From Prosopocoilus inquinatus (Eukaryota; Arthropoda; Insecta; Coleoptera; Lucanidae): a stretch of DNA of 64,000 nucleotides. The notes below the pieces were generated by a model. The model made no database searches, was not told where the DNA came from, and was given only the letters and a program-made list of their open reading frames with translations. Shown here in pieces: positions 31,440 to 45,300 of this stretch; within the stretch, counting starts at the first letter, position 1, and the number at the start of each line of letters is the position of its first letter. A program made the translations under genes and the position numbers. The DNA lies in contig CM069870.1 of the NCBI GenBank assembly GCA_036172665.1, positions 61,690,212 to 61,754,211 on the forward strand, in the 5' to 3' direction.

Positions 31440-32440
31440 GAAGTGTAAGAATCCAGATTTTTATTAGGAGTATTATTTTTTTGTGATTTAGTACACTACA
31501 TTTAATGAAGGTACTTAAATTATATAACTCATGTCGAAATATGACTCACTGGAAAACACAAATGAAACACAATCTGTGAGCTTATAAAATGAAACCCTTA
31601 ATCACCTTGCAGTATACCTACCAAGAAATGAGATCATACTAGTATACCATGACAAGCTTGCATTGCACTGTTTTAAAGAATGCAAAATATCGTTGATCAG
31701 CAGTGACTCATGCATTGCATTGCACTGTTTTAAAGAACGCAAAATATCGTTGATCAGCAGTGACTTATGGAAAAGCTCCATGCGGTGCCTTAATGCAGCT
31801 CCAATTCCAATTCTGAGAAATCTCGAAGCTGGTTTTAGTTAGCGACGTCACCCTGGATCGCATAATAAATACGACAAGAAAATAAAGCTCGCGCAGTATC
31901 GAATATCTCTGTTTAGCACGCGTTTTAAATTTCCACGCCGTAAAATTTTCAAAATTCAAAATTTATTCAGTCAAGTCTCCTGATTTAATTTAAATAAAGC
32001 GTTACTAATAGTCAGTTGCACTAAACTCTTAAGCTGAGCTTAAATTTAAGTATTGTTTATAATGTGACATTTGGGTTCCATAACATTAATGTAATTCACA
32101 TTCTAAGCAGCGCTTAAAGTTAAGCTCAGCTTAAGTGTTTGGTGCAATTGGCCCTAAGAAGCGTCCACGACCGGCGAGGGTGAGTTTAAATAAAATAGAA
32201 ACGAATATGTTAGTCTCTTTAACACGCGTTTTAAATTTCCTCGCCGCAAAGTTTTTAAAATTCAAAATTTATTCAGTCAATTTTCTTGATTTGATTTAAA
32301 TAAAGTGTAACTAAGAAGCATTTACGATCTACGAGACTGAGTTTAAATAAAATAGAAACATAGAAATCTAACAAAGAGTTTTATAGAAGTGAACAAATTT
32401 TTTCCTTCCCTCTTTCATATTCTAGTTTCAGTTTATGCAA
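31440..32440 (+). repeat. Unclassified dispersed repeat, copy 2
   Basis: It corresponds to 18460-19260, with internal duplications. The ATCGTTGATCAGCAGTGACT segment is repeated at about 31690 and 31749. The AACACGCGTTTTAAATTTCC part is repeated at about 31916 and 32220. It is interrupted by a MITE at 32009-32153. Confidence 0.65.
32009..32153. mobile_element. MITE nested in dispersed repeat copy 2
   Basis: Ends read CAGTTGCACTAAAC on the left and GTTTGGTGCAATTGG on the right, as inverted repeats, with AAGCTGAGCTTAA inside both. CTAA flanks the insert. The other copies of the host repeat (near 32296, 18965 and 58500) show the same site empty. A related copy lies at 50455-50585. Confidence 0.7.
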
Positions 32441-32444
32441 TTTA

Positions 32445-34435
32445 TTACTTAGTTTGATTAATTTCACATATTATTTTCTTTGTAATTTCTTTGTTATTGT
32501 ACGAAAATTTCCCGTATAACATTGTATTGGGGACGAAAGGGATGAAAAGTGAATTATCAACCCTCTGCTCGCCTTACAAAAGAAGAACTGAAAAATGAAA
32601 GAAAAGTGACAATCAAGGGCAAACAAAAGTAGTATAGTTGATCTAATGACATAGAAAGAGGATTTTCGAAAATAAAATGGACAAAAAAATAACTTCTATC
32701 CAAAAAACAAAAAAGCAAAAGCCAAAACACGCATTTGCAAAGTAGAAGTAAGAAGTAAATCCAGAAGGAAAGAAGCAAACAAAGAATAGGAAATTAACTT
32801 TTCTTTTGGACACGTTGTTTGTATAAAACAAATAATAAATCGGTTTATGAAGGACTTTACCTTTTGGGGAGAGAGGTTTTTTTTTATTTTGGTTTCATTT
32901 TGTACCATGGGGTGAAGGGCTTTTTATTTTGGTTTCCGTTTTGATGTTTTAGAACTAGTAATCTTTTTTTACTCGTATAATGAAGACGTATTTTTTTTAA
33001 TCATAAAGTATAAAAGATCTGTAAACTCATTTCATAAAGTAATTTAATTGAATCTCACATTACGTAGATTCTTTCTGGGAAATTGATGTTTCAATGATTT
33101 TTATATATACAGGCTCTCCCATAACTGACATTTCACGTTCAGGCATTATGCATTACAACTATTCTTTATAGTTCTTTTTCAGCCGTGTAAGTTAGGATAG
33201 CAGAGTATAGCAGAGTTGCAAATTCGTAAGCCGTTTTGTGGAAGTTTTTTAAGTTGAACAAGTTTGATTTAGCGATATAATCTGTCTAGGCTTAAAACGT
33301 ATTGTCGAGAATTTATTGGTTTTCTACTTTGAAATCCTCTTGCCTACTTGTGTTTTGAGCCCAGAGATTTCAAGGATACGTTGGTATAAGAACCCGATGT
33401 CTGTCAAAGTAGATAATCTGTTCTTGGCACCAGTTATTGCACTTCTTTTCGCCAAATCGATATCATACAAAGGTACTTTCAAGGTTAGGTAAAGATTTCA
33501 AATAATCAAAATTAAATCAAGGTCAAGACAAATTACGAAAATGAAAACCGAATAACGGGGCCGATATTTCGTTTACCAAAACATTAAACAAAGTTTTTAA
33601 CTCTTAAATACATGATTTTTTTATGAAAAAAAAAATTCCATTTTAACTTTATCAAGAATGAAAAAAAATGTAAAAAAATATAGATCACTTATTTTTCCAA
33701 CGTAGCGAAACCATATACAGGGTCTTTTTAGGAGATCTGGAATTTTGATATTTATAACTTCCTCTTGTGTGTGTGACAGTGTACCCTATCAGGCGTTAAT
33801 GGGAAACCAAAGAACTTTTGTTCTCTTCTCGTTGTAAATTAATATTGTTATTTTTAAGACTCTCTTGTTTTCTTCAACAGGACAGTAATGTGCCCTCGCG
33901 ATGGTATCAGTTAAGAGAGATCTCTGGGAAAAATAGGTAATAAATTTACGGTTTTCATTACCTTCGAGAATTTGCGGTTTAAATTTTAAACGTATTTTTT
34001 GGGATATCCTGTATTTGTATTGGCCTAGAGATATAATCGAGCTCCGCGAAATCAAAGCCGGAGATAATATTTGTTTCGAATAACGTATATATATTTTAAG
34101 TATTCTAGTAATTTTTAATCTGCAAATTTGTAGGTAAATGATCACATTTTGAAACTGACCAACTCAATAAGTAATCGTAATTTTTGTAATCAAGAATAGC
34201 ATGCATCATTTTTTTTATTATTTCTGTCTCGACATTTTTTTAATTTTTACTTCTGTTATATAATTTCTTTATAATATATTCATGGAGAACATCTCCAAAA
34301 TATTCTGCTCACTTTGTTTGGTTAGTTTTTTTTTTACAATAAATAATAAATCGGCTTTCCTTATTTAAAAAATATTTCACACGCTCTTTCCTTTTGTTTA
34401 TCAATTCCTATAATAATTTCTTTTATCCGTGATGT
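32445..34435. other. Intergenic stretch, no recognisable gene
   Basis: Open frames such as 33789-34145 (-) and 32557-32908 (-) are AT-rich, domain-free and overlapping. I see no supported gene or mobile element. Confidence 0.45.
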
Positions 34436-34439
34436 TTGC

Positions 34440-34690
34440 CCAACGGGTTCCTAAGTCACAGACTTCTCAGGACCTTCAGGAGCAGGGTAGTGTATTTTTG
34501 TGTGTGTAAAGTGTTCCATGGTTTTGTTACTTCCAAGTCTGGAAGCAGTGTCGAATTGTAACCCTAACACTGAAGGGTACCTGAAGTGAGTAACGACCAC
34601 CCTCGAGAAATTTTTCAAACGGGGTGCGAAACTACGACCTTACGATTGCAAGTCGGTCCCTTACCACTTGGACCGTTCAGGTGTTTTAAT
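34440..34690 (-). repeat. tRNA-derived SINE
   Basis: On the minus strand a tRNA-like head (AACGGTCCAAGTGGTAAGGG, an anticodon-type loop, then GTAGTTTCGCACCCC as B box) is followed by a body with GGTACCCTTCAGTGTTAGGG. The head resembles a tRNA with anticodon TGC. It is too diverged to be a tRNA gene. Confidence 0.5.
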
Positions 34691-34852
34691 TTAATATTAA
34701 TTTTGTCTTTTCAGTTTCTTTTTTAATTTATTGGAAACTGTGCACATCTTTCCTTAAATTGTTAAGAATTTGACTTGAACAAGGTAAGATTCAGAAACGA
34801 TGATGTGTATTTTTTTCTTTTTAATTTCGGAATTGAAATAAGTCACTACATA

Positions 34853-35492
34853 CAGCGTGTCCAGGGACTTTCTGCAATGGAAGAGTTACATAAAATTTTA
34901 CATTGCTTCAATTGCTTGAAGCATTTCCTTTAATAAAAATTGAAACTGAAAATTGAAAAAATTAAATTGGCTTTATAAATTACACGTTTCTTAATACGAA
35001 AATTTTTATTAGTTTTAAATATGGGAAAAAATGTAATCTCCATGCATTTCTACACACTTTTCTGCCCTGTATCTAAATTCCCTATAAACTTTACTTAACG
35101 TTTCAATTTCTATTTCACTAAACCGTTGGTATTTTTTCTTTTAAAATTTCTAAATTTATACCATGGCCAATGTATTCGTTCAAAATGTCCGATCCATCTT
35201 CTATAATTTTGTAATTTTTCATAACTTTAATTAGATATATTAATTATGAACAAGAGCTTAAGGAATAAATTTTATTAATCACTTTGACAGGTCCGGGTAA
35301 TGCGATAATTCTGAATGTAATTATTGAGAGTAAGTAAGCATATATTCTCAATTTAAAGCTGTAAACGAGGTAGTTCGTGAACTACTACTTTGTAGGTTTT
35401 AATGCAAGCAAAAGTTTTTATAAAGAATAACTTTTTTCCTAAAACGTAAAATAAAAAAGTTTTTCTTCCTCAGAAAGTCGGTGGACACAGTG
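34853..35492. mobile_element. MITE / short DNA transposon with TA duplication
   Basis: Left end CAGCGTGTCCAGGGACTTTC and reverse-complemented right end CACTGTGTCCACCGACTTTC are alike. TA flanks both (34851-34852, 35493-35494). The 640-bp interior shows no transposase. The ends resemble those of the long-TIR element at 40704-42223. Confidence 0.6.
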
Positions 35493-36398
35493 TATTTTAA
35501 CTTTAAAATTTCAATGAATAGGGAAACAAGTAAAAATTAAAAGATTCTAAATATTTGAAACATCAAGCTAGACTGACTAATAAAATCATTGTCATTAAAA
35601 TAATGCTCAGATGTTTCCAGTGTGTTTTCAGAATAAATTTTTGATATTTACAATGATTACGATTACTAACTGAATGATTATACGATTATTTCTATTCCAT
35701 GTTTATGTCTACCTTGTTTCTCTTCATACTGTATAGAACAAATAACAAACATAAAAAAGTCAATTCGAGGTAAAACGTAAATAAAAGCCAATTTGAGATA
35801 AAACATAAATAAAAGTCAATTCGAAACGAGAATAATTTACTATGCAACTACGGAATTAACAAGAGCCTAATTAACCTACCTAAGTATAAATAAATAATTG
35901 AAGATATAATTCGCACGGGAAAAATAAACTGAAGAGCCACATGACAGATGGTTAGGCCTGAATGCAACTGTTTACCATACGGCTTAATTGCATTAAGTGA
36001 ATTACACGACGAATACTTAGCAAACTTTTTGAGCTCGTTCGAATTCGGTCAAGCGGCAATTATTTTCTCCTTGCGCACGATTGGGGGTCAACAGAAAACA
36101 TTCTGCATGAATACGGTTAACCTCGCTCTAATAATTTCAATTTTCATTAAGAAAATCTATGCAACGTCATTATTTGTCTTTGGCATTAAAGGAAGGAAAC
36201 GAATTGGAAGAGGAAACATGATTGGATTTGCACAAGCAATTAAGCAGAAATTATGTGACTTATCCAGTTTGCTCGTAGAAAGAAGAATTTCCTAAGAGAT
36301 AGTTTCTTGGAGTTATGAAGCTTACTATTATTTTGAGGAATATAATTGGACTAGATTTTAGCTAAGTATTCGGGTGTATTCTTCACTTGCGAATCTCT

Positions 36399-39300
36399 TC
36401 ATGTACTTTGCGGATTGTCATATCCTCGGTATGCCAGTTCTTGGTTGAAGGAACGGTCGAAGTGGGAGTGTTCGTCAGAGAAATGGGGATGAGCCACCAC
36501 TTCGTAGGTGGACGAGTGATGCTTTTGCTCGAACAGTTTCTTCAGCCCAATAATGCTCGCTATTGTCAGGGCTATTTTGGCTAGGAGCAGAGCTTTGAAG
36601 GCCACCAGGGCCAGACCTTTGATTATTAGAGCACCTATGAGTGCCGCCTTCATTTGGAACAGAATTAGCAGGGGTAACATCCCTTTCTTTTTACCTTTTT
36701 TTCTAGCTGCAAAGAAAAAAACATTTTTTTTATCATGATATTCATACATGCAATTTCTGACTCAGATTATTTATTAAAACACACGATTTAAGCTTAGAAA
36801 AAATGAGGAAATTCTAGACACTGGTTCGGTTTAGTTTTTTGGAAATATTAAAATGAAATTGTTATTGACGGTTGAAGTTGAAATTTTGTAAAGTTTCCAA
36901 CCTATTTTAAATCGTGATCCCTTAAAGTTTTGAAATAGGCAACTTTGTATCACAAAAGTAGTGTGGGTTGTCTACAATCTAATTTCAAGGCGTCGTGATT
37001 TGAAATTGGCTTCATACTGTGTTTATCGTTTGAACAATTTGAAACATGGTTTTCTTTTGACTTGCGTATTTCTTTTTTTAGTAATGTAATACGCACCTTC
37101 TTCAACTGATTGCCTGAAAGCTCTGACAGATTCTTTTGGTATTTTGAATTCGAACGTGTGCGTGCTCAGGTAGTAATCGAGTCTGTCGAAGAGCATTTTT
37201 TCCAGCAATTCTTCTCTCGTTCGAGGTTCTTGAGGGAGGTCTTGTATTGTTAGTTGTCGTCCCGCTCGGACTCCATCCGTCTGCTTGACCATGAACATGC
37301 CCTCGACCTCGACGGTGTTGGGCAGTTGGTCGATGTAGGTGTATGCTCTCTCCTAAAAATTAGAAAAGCAGTCAAGTTATATTTTTCTTCGATAATTTCA
37401 AACAAATCAAAATGTTTTGTTTATCTCACTTTTTAAAGATTCGCTGCTTCACTTTAAAAATTTGTTTGCATAAGAGAAGTGAAAGTATTAAAAAGAGAAA
37501 GGAAAATGAAAATTGAATTATAATAAATTACGCAGGGACTTGAATGAGAACCAATTCTCGAAACTGCTAAAGAATAAACAAATACCCAGTGTTCATTTTG
37601 ACAGCGCATAATAAGAATTTTAATACAATTAGCAAATTGTTAATTCTTCTACTGAAGTTATTGTCAAAAAAAAAAACGGCGAACTCAGTGAAGGCTTGCA
37701 TTTTACTTCAAATTCCTAGAGCTCGACTAAGAACAGGTTTCTTGACAAATCTCTCTCGAAAAACCTTGGTTGCTCAACCAAAATTCCCGACCGTAATTCG
37801 TAAATTCCTAGAGCAGTACTTGTTTATATTTTATTGTTTTATTGTTTATATTTTATTTGCTCTATGGAAGGTTTTGAGAAGAATTTGTTTTTAATTAATT
37901 ACTATAACCAGGGAAAAGAATTCAGCCCGCTTTCAACGCCAAATGTGCTACTTATTCCTTCAGAGGCTTCAATGTACTACGACACTCAACTTAAATCATA
38001 CTCCTGCATGCGAATTACACTCTTAAGAACATTCAGCGTAAGGGCTACGAAACTGTCGAATGGTATCATTTATGGTGAGCGTCGTTGTACAGTTGGGGAA
38101 ATAGAAAGCGGGACAGTAAACTTTCCTTAGTTTAAACCTTACTTCTAAATACCTACCTACCCTACCTGCAAATACCTAATACAAATAAATCATACTAGTG
38201 TAATAGTTAATTTTTATTTTAGTTACAATTATTACCATGCGAAAGAAAATGAAACAAAACAGGAGTCATGCATCCTTTCGATTGAATTATTGAATGCAAA
38301 TGTCTCGACATTGATTGAATTAAATGTCACATAGTTCTTCCAAAGGCTTCACTAATTTCATTTCATCTAATTCACTGGTCGATGATTTTCGCTTATATTT
38401 CGCTTAGAAAGACGATATATTCTTAAGAACTCAATTTGACAAGTTCAGACGTTCACTGATCATAATAAATTAATTAGAAGGGTCACTACCGTCTCCAAGG
38501 AAACTTCACACTAGGAGAATAATCGGAAATTTTGTTATAAGACTTATAATTGTTATTGAACGGAATGGTAAGTAGTGCTTTTGCTTGCAGAAATTACTAT
38601 GGCGGGGTTAATACAATCCAAGTATTTTTGCGGAATAAGTGGGCCGAATGCTTTTCCGTAGTTATAACAATAACAATAGCAACAACAGATTTTTATAAAT
38701 AACAGCAGCCATGACGTCTTTGTTAGTGAGAGAAATCACGACTTAAAATTATCACAGAAATTTAACACAGATATTTTTGACTGAAAGTATTAAAGAAATT
38801 TGACAATCTGAACGACGCAGCAGAAGCAAAAAGGAACAGGAACTGAAGAACAATCATAAAAACAAACGAAACCTTGGTAGAAACTATTACTGTCTGTAAT
38901 AAGTAAAAATTATTTCTACATTACAACTGTAAACTGTAAATTATTGTTTCTCTTTCTAATTTATTAGTTTATTAAATTTTTGTTTTGTTAACACAAATGT
39001 TTAACAAATTTATTGCTAAGTTTCTATGACGAATATAGTGTAATAAGTAATAATTTAAAGTACTCAGAGTTTCCCAGAGGACGATCAATGTTTTTTTTTT
39101 TTAATATCACTAATTAACTGAAAGAGATATTTCTAGGACATGGATAGCTTTTCGCTAATACCAAAAAAACAGGAATACCGAGCATTTTAGACCGTTTAGT
39201 GAAACCGGTAATAAAATTTAAATAATAGAAATATTGTTATCAGTATTATTTCACTTAACGTCAAAAAAGTTCTCTTAATTTTATAATTTTGACTTTTAAT

Positions 39301-42300
39301 TTTCATTATTCTTTGTTGATTATTTTCTAGAATTAACTAACGTATTTGTTTTTTAACAATTACAATTATTTTCTATTAATTATACTGATCCACAAATGTA
39401 TCGGGCCACTTAAAAAAGATACTGTACTGAGATTAAATGAGAAAGAAATTAATAATACAGGGTGATTCAAAATAAGTGTCACAGGCATTCGAAAACTCAA
39501 CCTCCATTGAATACAATAGAAATCATGATTCATTTCTTACGTGTATATACACAAGTCCGAAATTTGAATGAATGAATTACACTTGCCTGCGAAGGTTTTG
39601 CGGATGACTTTAAACTAGGTGTATGTAGTAGATTTGGTGTTCCAGAGTTCGAGAAAAATATAATATTTTTTTCATCACGCACCACTTTGCTTTTAAATAA
39701 CAATATTTCAAAGTAGGTTTTTTAATTATAATTTTCGAGAAGCCAACTGTTCTAACTTGTTTGCACATTTCCACTTGTCATTATTAACAGATTTGTGCTT
39801 AGGATTGCTTAAGTGTTTATACTGCTATGCGAAATATTATTTTGTACTATACCGTGTGTTCCTGTTTAAGCAAGTATTGAGAAAAACTGAATGATAAAGT
39901 AAATGTTACTAAAAGACGTTGCCTAAAAACAGTTTTGCTACATTTGTGACTGAACCCAAAAAAAAAAATACCAAAATAGGTTTGCTATATCCAAAGTTCG
40001 TTATAACCGGTAAATAAAAATGAAGTATGTATTTAGTAGGGTTATAACCGAGAGTTCTCTACAAACGGATTCACTACAGCCGACCTTCACTGTACAGAGC
40101 TTTTGATAAACAAACTACAATCGAACCTCTATAACTCAAATTTCAAGGGACCGGAAAATTACGAGTTATAGAAATTTCCAGTTAAAAATCTTTAAATCCT
40201 TAAAACGTTTGCAATTACCATTTTTTATATGTCTGATAATAAAGTGTGCAAGTCCCGTACAAAATGTAAACAAAACCTCTCCAAAAAGTTTAATTTTTTT
40301 TTTGAATCCTGACGTGATAGAAAAAAAACTAATAACAGATTCTTTTTTATAAAGTTGAAATCTTTGAGGAGCACATAGTCTTATTTCATCCGCAAAAAAA
40401 CATTTTTTCGCAGGCTAGTGTTATTAAATACATTTCTTTTCCACCGAAACCATAAATAAAAATGTTTTACATGTACATGTTTCATTTCAAGATAAACGCT
40501 AATGTATCGTTCATTGCTCTTGTGACGCAATACAACTGTACTAGTACTCATCAACCAATTTATATCTGAATGTTCAATGCATTTTATCTGAAAAACTATG
40601 TAAGTAAAAAGTTTTTTTTAATCTTGAACCTGACAGAATTATCATTAGAAATAGTGTTGGAAATACACTTCAAAAACTGTGGATATTAGACCCCCTGTGC
40701 ATACACTGTGTCCACATTTCGATGCTCACCATTGGCATCTCGGTTATTAGAAGACATAGAGCAACGGTTAAATGGAGAATGTTTTGCAGAATTCAATGCT
40801 CGCAACAAATCTCATTTCAAATTCACCATAACTTTTTTAAATTTTAACATAATTTAAGAAAACCAAAATTTGACGATTTCAATATTCCTCAATAATTCGA
40901 TAACACCTGATGTGACCTCTTCTAAAGTTTTACATTGTTCAGACACTTTTTTAAAACAAAGTTTTTGATGCAAACAGAAACCTCCGATTGTCATTTGTTT
41001 TCAAGTTATTGGCCCTAACTTTTGTTTTTCATATGGCACCCATGTAAGGTTTTCGCTTAGTTAGATAGTCTTTAAAAAGAGATTTTCAACGATGTATAAC
41101 ACACCCAAAAAAAAATTATTTTTAGGCGAGATATTAACAAAAACATAAATTAATCCCTTATGAAATTAGTAGGCTATGAAATTAAACACTCAATACTGTA
41201 AAATAACGAAACGATATTCACGTAACAGATATTTGGAACCACTAACAAAGAAAAATACCTGCTTCGAAACAAATTATTAATTCTGACGACATGCAGAACA
41301 TTTGGTTACAGCAGGATGGTTACCTGACCCATAACAGTCGTGACGTACATTTTTTGAGAGAAAACTTTAATTAGAGTGCTTTCAAATAATGGACCAGTAC
41401 AATTGTTTGCAAGATCGCCCGACCTTACCCCCCTTGACTTTTATTTATGGGGTACCACTAAAAACGAAGTATTAATTTTGCACCGCCAAAAGCTCGGGGA
41501 ATTTTAGAACAAAGAATTCTGAATGTGCTGAGATCATTAAACGAAAACACACTTTGTAGTGTCAGAAACTCTGTTAATATAAGTTGTCAAAAGTGTGTGG
41601 AACAGAATGGTCGTCATATTGTACAGTTTTTTTAAGTCAACCTGAACGCTTTCTTTACTTTTTTTTTCCTTTTATGACTTTTATTATCATTTCGTTATTT
41701 TACAGTATACTTAGCATATCTTTAAGCTTTCTCATTGGTGTTTAATTCCATAGCCTACTAATTTCATAAGAGATTAATTTATGTTTTTGTTAATATCTCC
41801 CTTAAAAATAAAAATTTCTCGGGTATGTTATACATCGTTGAAAAGCTCTTTTTAAAGACTATCTAACTAACCGAAAACCTTACATGGGTGCCATATGAAA
41901 AACAAAAGTTAGGGCCAATAACTTGAAAACAAATGACAATCGGAGGTTTCTGTTTGCATCAAAAACTTTGTTTTAAAAAAGTGTCTGAACAATGTAAAAC
42001 TTTAGAAGAGGTCACATCAGGTGTTATCGAGTTATTGAGGAATATTGAAATCGTCAAATTTTGGTTTTCTTAAATTATGTTAAAATTTAAAAAAGTTATG
42101 GTGAATTTGAAATGAGATTTGTTGCGAGCATTGAATTCTGTAAAACATTCCCCATTTAACCGATGCTCTATGTCTTCTAATAACCGAGATGCCGATGGTG
42201 AGCATCGAAATGTGGACACAGTGTATATACTTTTTGTTTTTTTTTTCTGTGTACTACCTGTGGTTGACGGGACGCACTCTTATTTTGAATTACGCAGTAT

Positions 42301-45300
42301 ACCAATTCATTCAAAATGTTTTAGTATATATTATCACAAAGACAGAGACTTTATTCTTATTTTAGTTATTTATTGCTATTTAACAGAACTGTTTGTTATT
42401 TATAAAGTATAATGTTGTTAATTTTAGTTTTAATATATTTTTGTTTCAATTGACTGATTTTCTTTATGAGAGCCCTTTTTGTACCTTTCTGCACCCATAA
42501 TATAAATATCAAATTTATTTTAATAACAAAAACCCCGAATTTCAATATTTTAAATATGTATAAATATGGTATAAATACTGCTATTGTAAAAGGCACCGGT
42601 ATTCCATGCCCTAGATATTTCCGTGTCTGTTTACTATTTCTTTTCACTTTTTAGTTATTTATTTATTGATGAATAATAGTAAAATGAAAACGAGACATAC
42701 ACATTTTTCATGTACTTCCATCAAGCAAGATGATATGAAAATATGTCAGCGTTCAGTTGACGAAAAAGTCATTTCGTAAATTCCCGAGTCTAAATAAAGG
42801 ACAGAGGTTCTAGGAACTTAATCAAAATATGCAACTCCTGAAATAACCACTCATACCAAATATTAGAGAGATTGTTGGAATTCTTATCTGAAGACACAAC
42901 AATTGTATACCCTATTTTCCTGATCATAGCCAAATGAAATTTGTTTGGCGTTAAAAAATTAAACACGCCATAAAAATCGATGGGAGAAGCAGAAGAAGAA
43001 GAAATTCGTTTAGTTCAAAAAGCGGAAAAAAGGTGAAGTTTATCGTTAAGGTAGCAACAACAACGTTGATGCTCATTACCAAGGAAAAGAATTCAGGCCA
43101 GTTAGTGCTGGATGCTTTTTACACCGAATGTACTATTTGCTCCTACTACTCACCCTTTCACGGCTTCAATGCATCGAATTTTTATTGAGTAGAACAGGAA
43201 GGAGTGCAATGCAATTTCGCAGAGATTATTGTACTAATACAGTCCGAGTACTAAATTTTCGTATTGTTAGCGGAACAAGTGACCCGAATTCTCTTCCCTG
43301 CTCATTCAAACTATTAATTAATCCATTCATCAGAATTACTGATACACAGGATATAAAACGACATAATGGCCGTCGCTCAGATCATTTCGGGTCATAATAA
43401 AACTAAGAATTTTAAGTAAAGCCAGTTAGCAATTAAAATAACTTTATTAACGAACCAAGGAAAGGTTTACTTTGGTATTAAATTTGAACTTATCCCGACA
43501 GAAGTTACTTAATTTTAGCTTCTAATTGATTCTTATCCGATGAAAATTGTAAGTAAAAAAATTTTTTTAATCTTGAACTGGACAGAATTATGATTGTAGA
43601 AACACTTAACGTTTCACTATCGATTAATCGTTGAGTGCTTTTCCAAACATAATCCTGTCCGGTTCAAGATTAAAAAAATACTTTTTATGTTTAATTTTAG
43701 TATTCATAGTTAGGAACGAATTTCATAAGACTTTTTAACTTAAAATGACCTCAGCAACGCACTCTTAAGTTGAATGTACAGAGTGACTGGTAAGTCGACG
43801 TATTTCTTTGAAGACATGTTAGTAGAGCTGAGATATTTTAGTTTCTATGTTTTCCTTAGAAATACTCCCTACTACCATTTAACTAAAATTACTCGGAGAG
43901 CAAGTTATGGTCAAATCAATTGCAAATGAGCTCTACTGACATGCTCTCAAAGGAATACGTTGACTTACCAGTCATCCTGTATAATCTTGTGGTGTCCCAT
44001 ATAACAATTATTTTAAGAAAGACATTTTTTTTCAATGAGATTACTTTTTGTCGCCGTATATTGAACGAGAGAAATATTATTTATTAACAGACTTTACCTT
44101 GTACTAATCTGGATTTTTTTTTGTTATCTTCAAGATTACCACTTCTTGTGGTGGTTGCATCATCAACTGCCAATGAAAAATTCTATTGCAGTCCAAATTT
44201 AAATGTTTTTCATTTGACCTTATTTTGATTTTTTGTTAAATTGCAGAACTATGACATATATTGCAGAGATAGTAAAACATTGATGATTAGCATTATTTTT
44301 TATTTCAACTATTAATTACTACAACGTTTTTTTAAAATTTTAACAGTAATCGAACTTTGACCTTTTTTAATTTTAACAGTAACTGACTTTGACATCTTTT
44401 ATCTGAACCGTAAATGCTAAGTTGCGAAGTTGTTTTAAATTACCTGAACGGAGGACATCTTTTTATTGGTTTCTTCCTAGTCGAGATGGCTCAAGGTGTT
44501 TATACAGAATATTTTTAACAATGTAGTACAGTTGCAGACAGAAAATGTCGTTCTATCGTTCCACCAACATGACAGTTGAATCAGACTTTAGCAACCAAAT
44601 TAGCAACGAATAATCTCACTTTTGGCTTCAGTCAAACTCATATTAATCGGACAATTTCAACGCTAGCAGATAATTTTTCGTAGGTCTCAGTATTGTCTCG
44701 AAGGGTTAATTATGATGAGTGAATTATGATGTCAATAATGATTATTATAACTTTACTAAAATATGACACATCGGACAATTTATGCCTGACAAAAGAGAAA
44801 CTCCAAAATTTAATTTTCAAACGTCAAAAGTCAAAGTGATAATAAAGATTGGTTTAAACCAAGAAAGGTTGTTCATTCTCACCATCATACGTCAGTTAGA
44901 AGACAGTGGTGTTCGATATTTTCTGTCCGCAACTGTACACAATTAAAACGAAATACTGCATTTAACATCTTCATTCTTCCTATCATAAAATTAATTTATG
45001 TCTATTCAAAATCTTAATTACTTGTAAAATTAAAGAAGCTGTGTAAATAAAATGCATGAATACAATGAACATGTATATTATCTTTTATTAAGAAGCCATT
45101 AGCATGAAATTAAATACTAATTGGCTGTTAAAAGTGAGACATTAATTAACTTGCATTTTGGAATCATCCAGTAAATGAAGGCATTTTACTTAGGACGTGA
45201 GTGCATTTCACGCAGGAATTACCGACATGAAATTCCTCCACGGTAGAGCAGAGCAAGTAATTCTGCGTTCTATAGCGTCACGCGTATTTGATGCGTAACT

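Noticed and set aside
43525..43690. Third Penelope hammerhead end
   Set aside because: The sequence is related to 8470-8590, but the CTGANGA box is missing. Only a repeat relic can be claimed.
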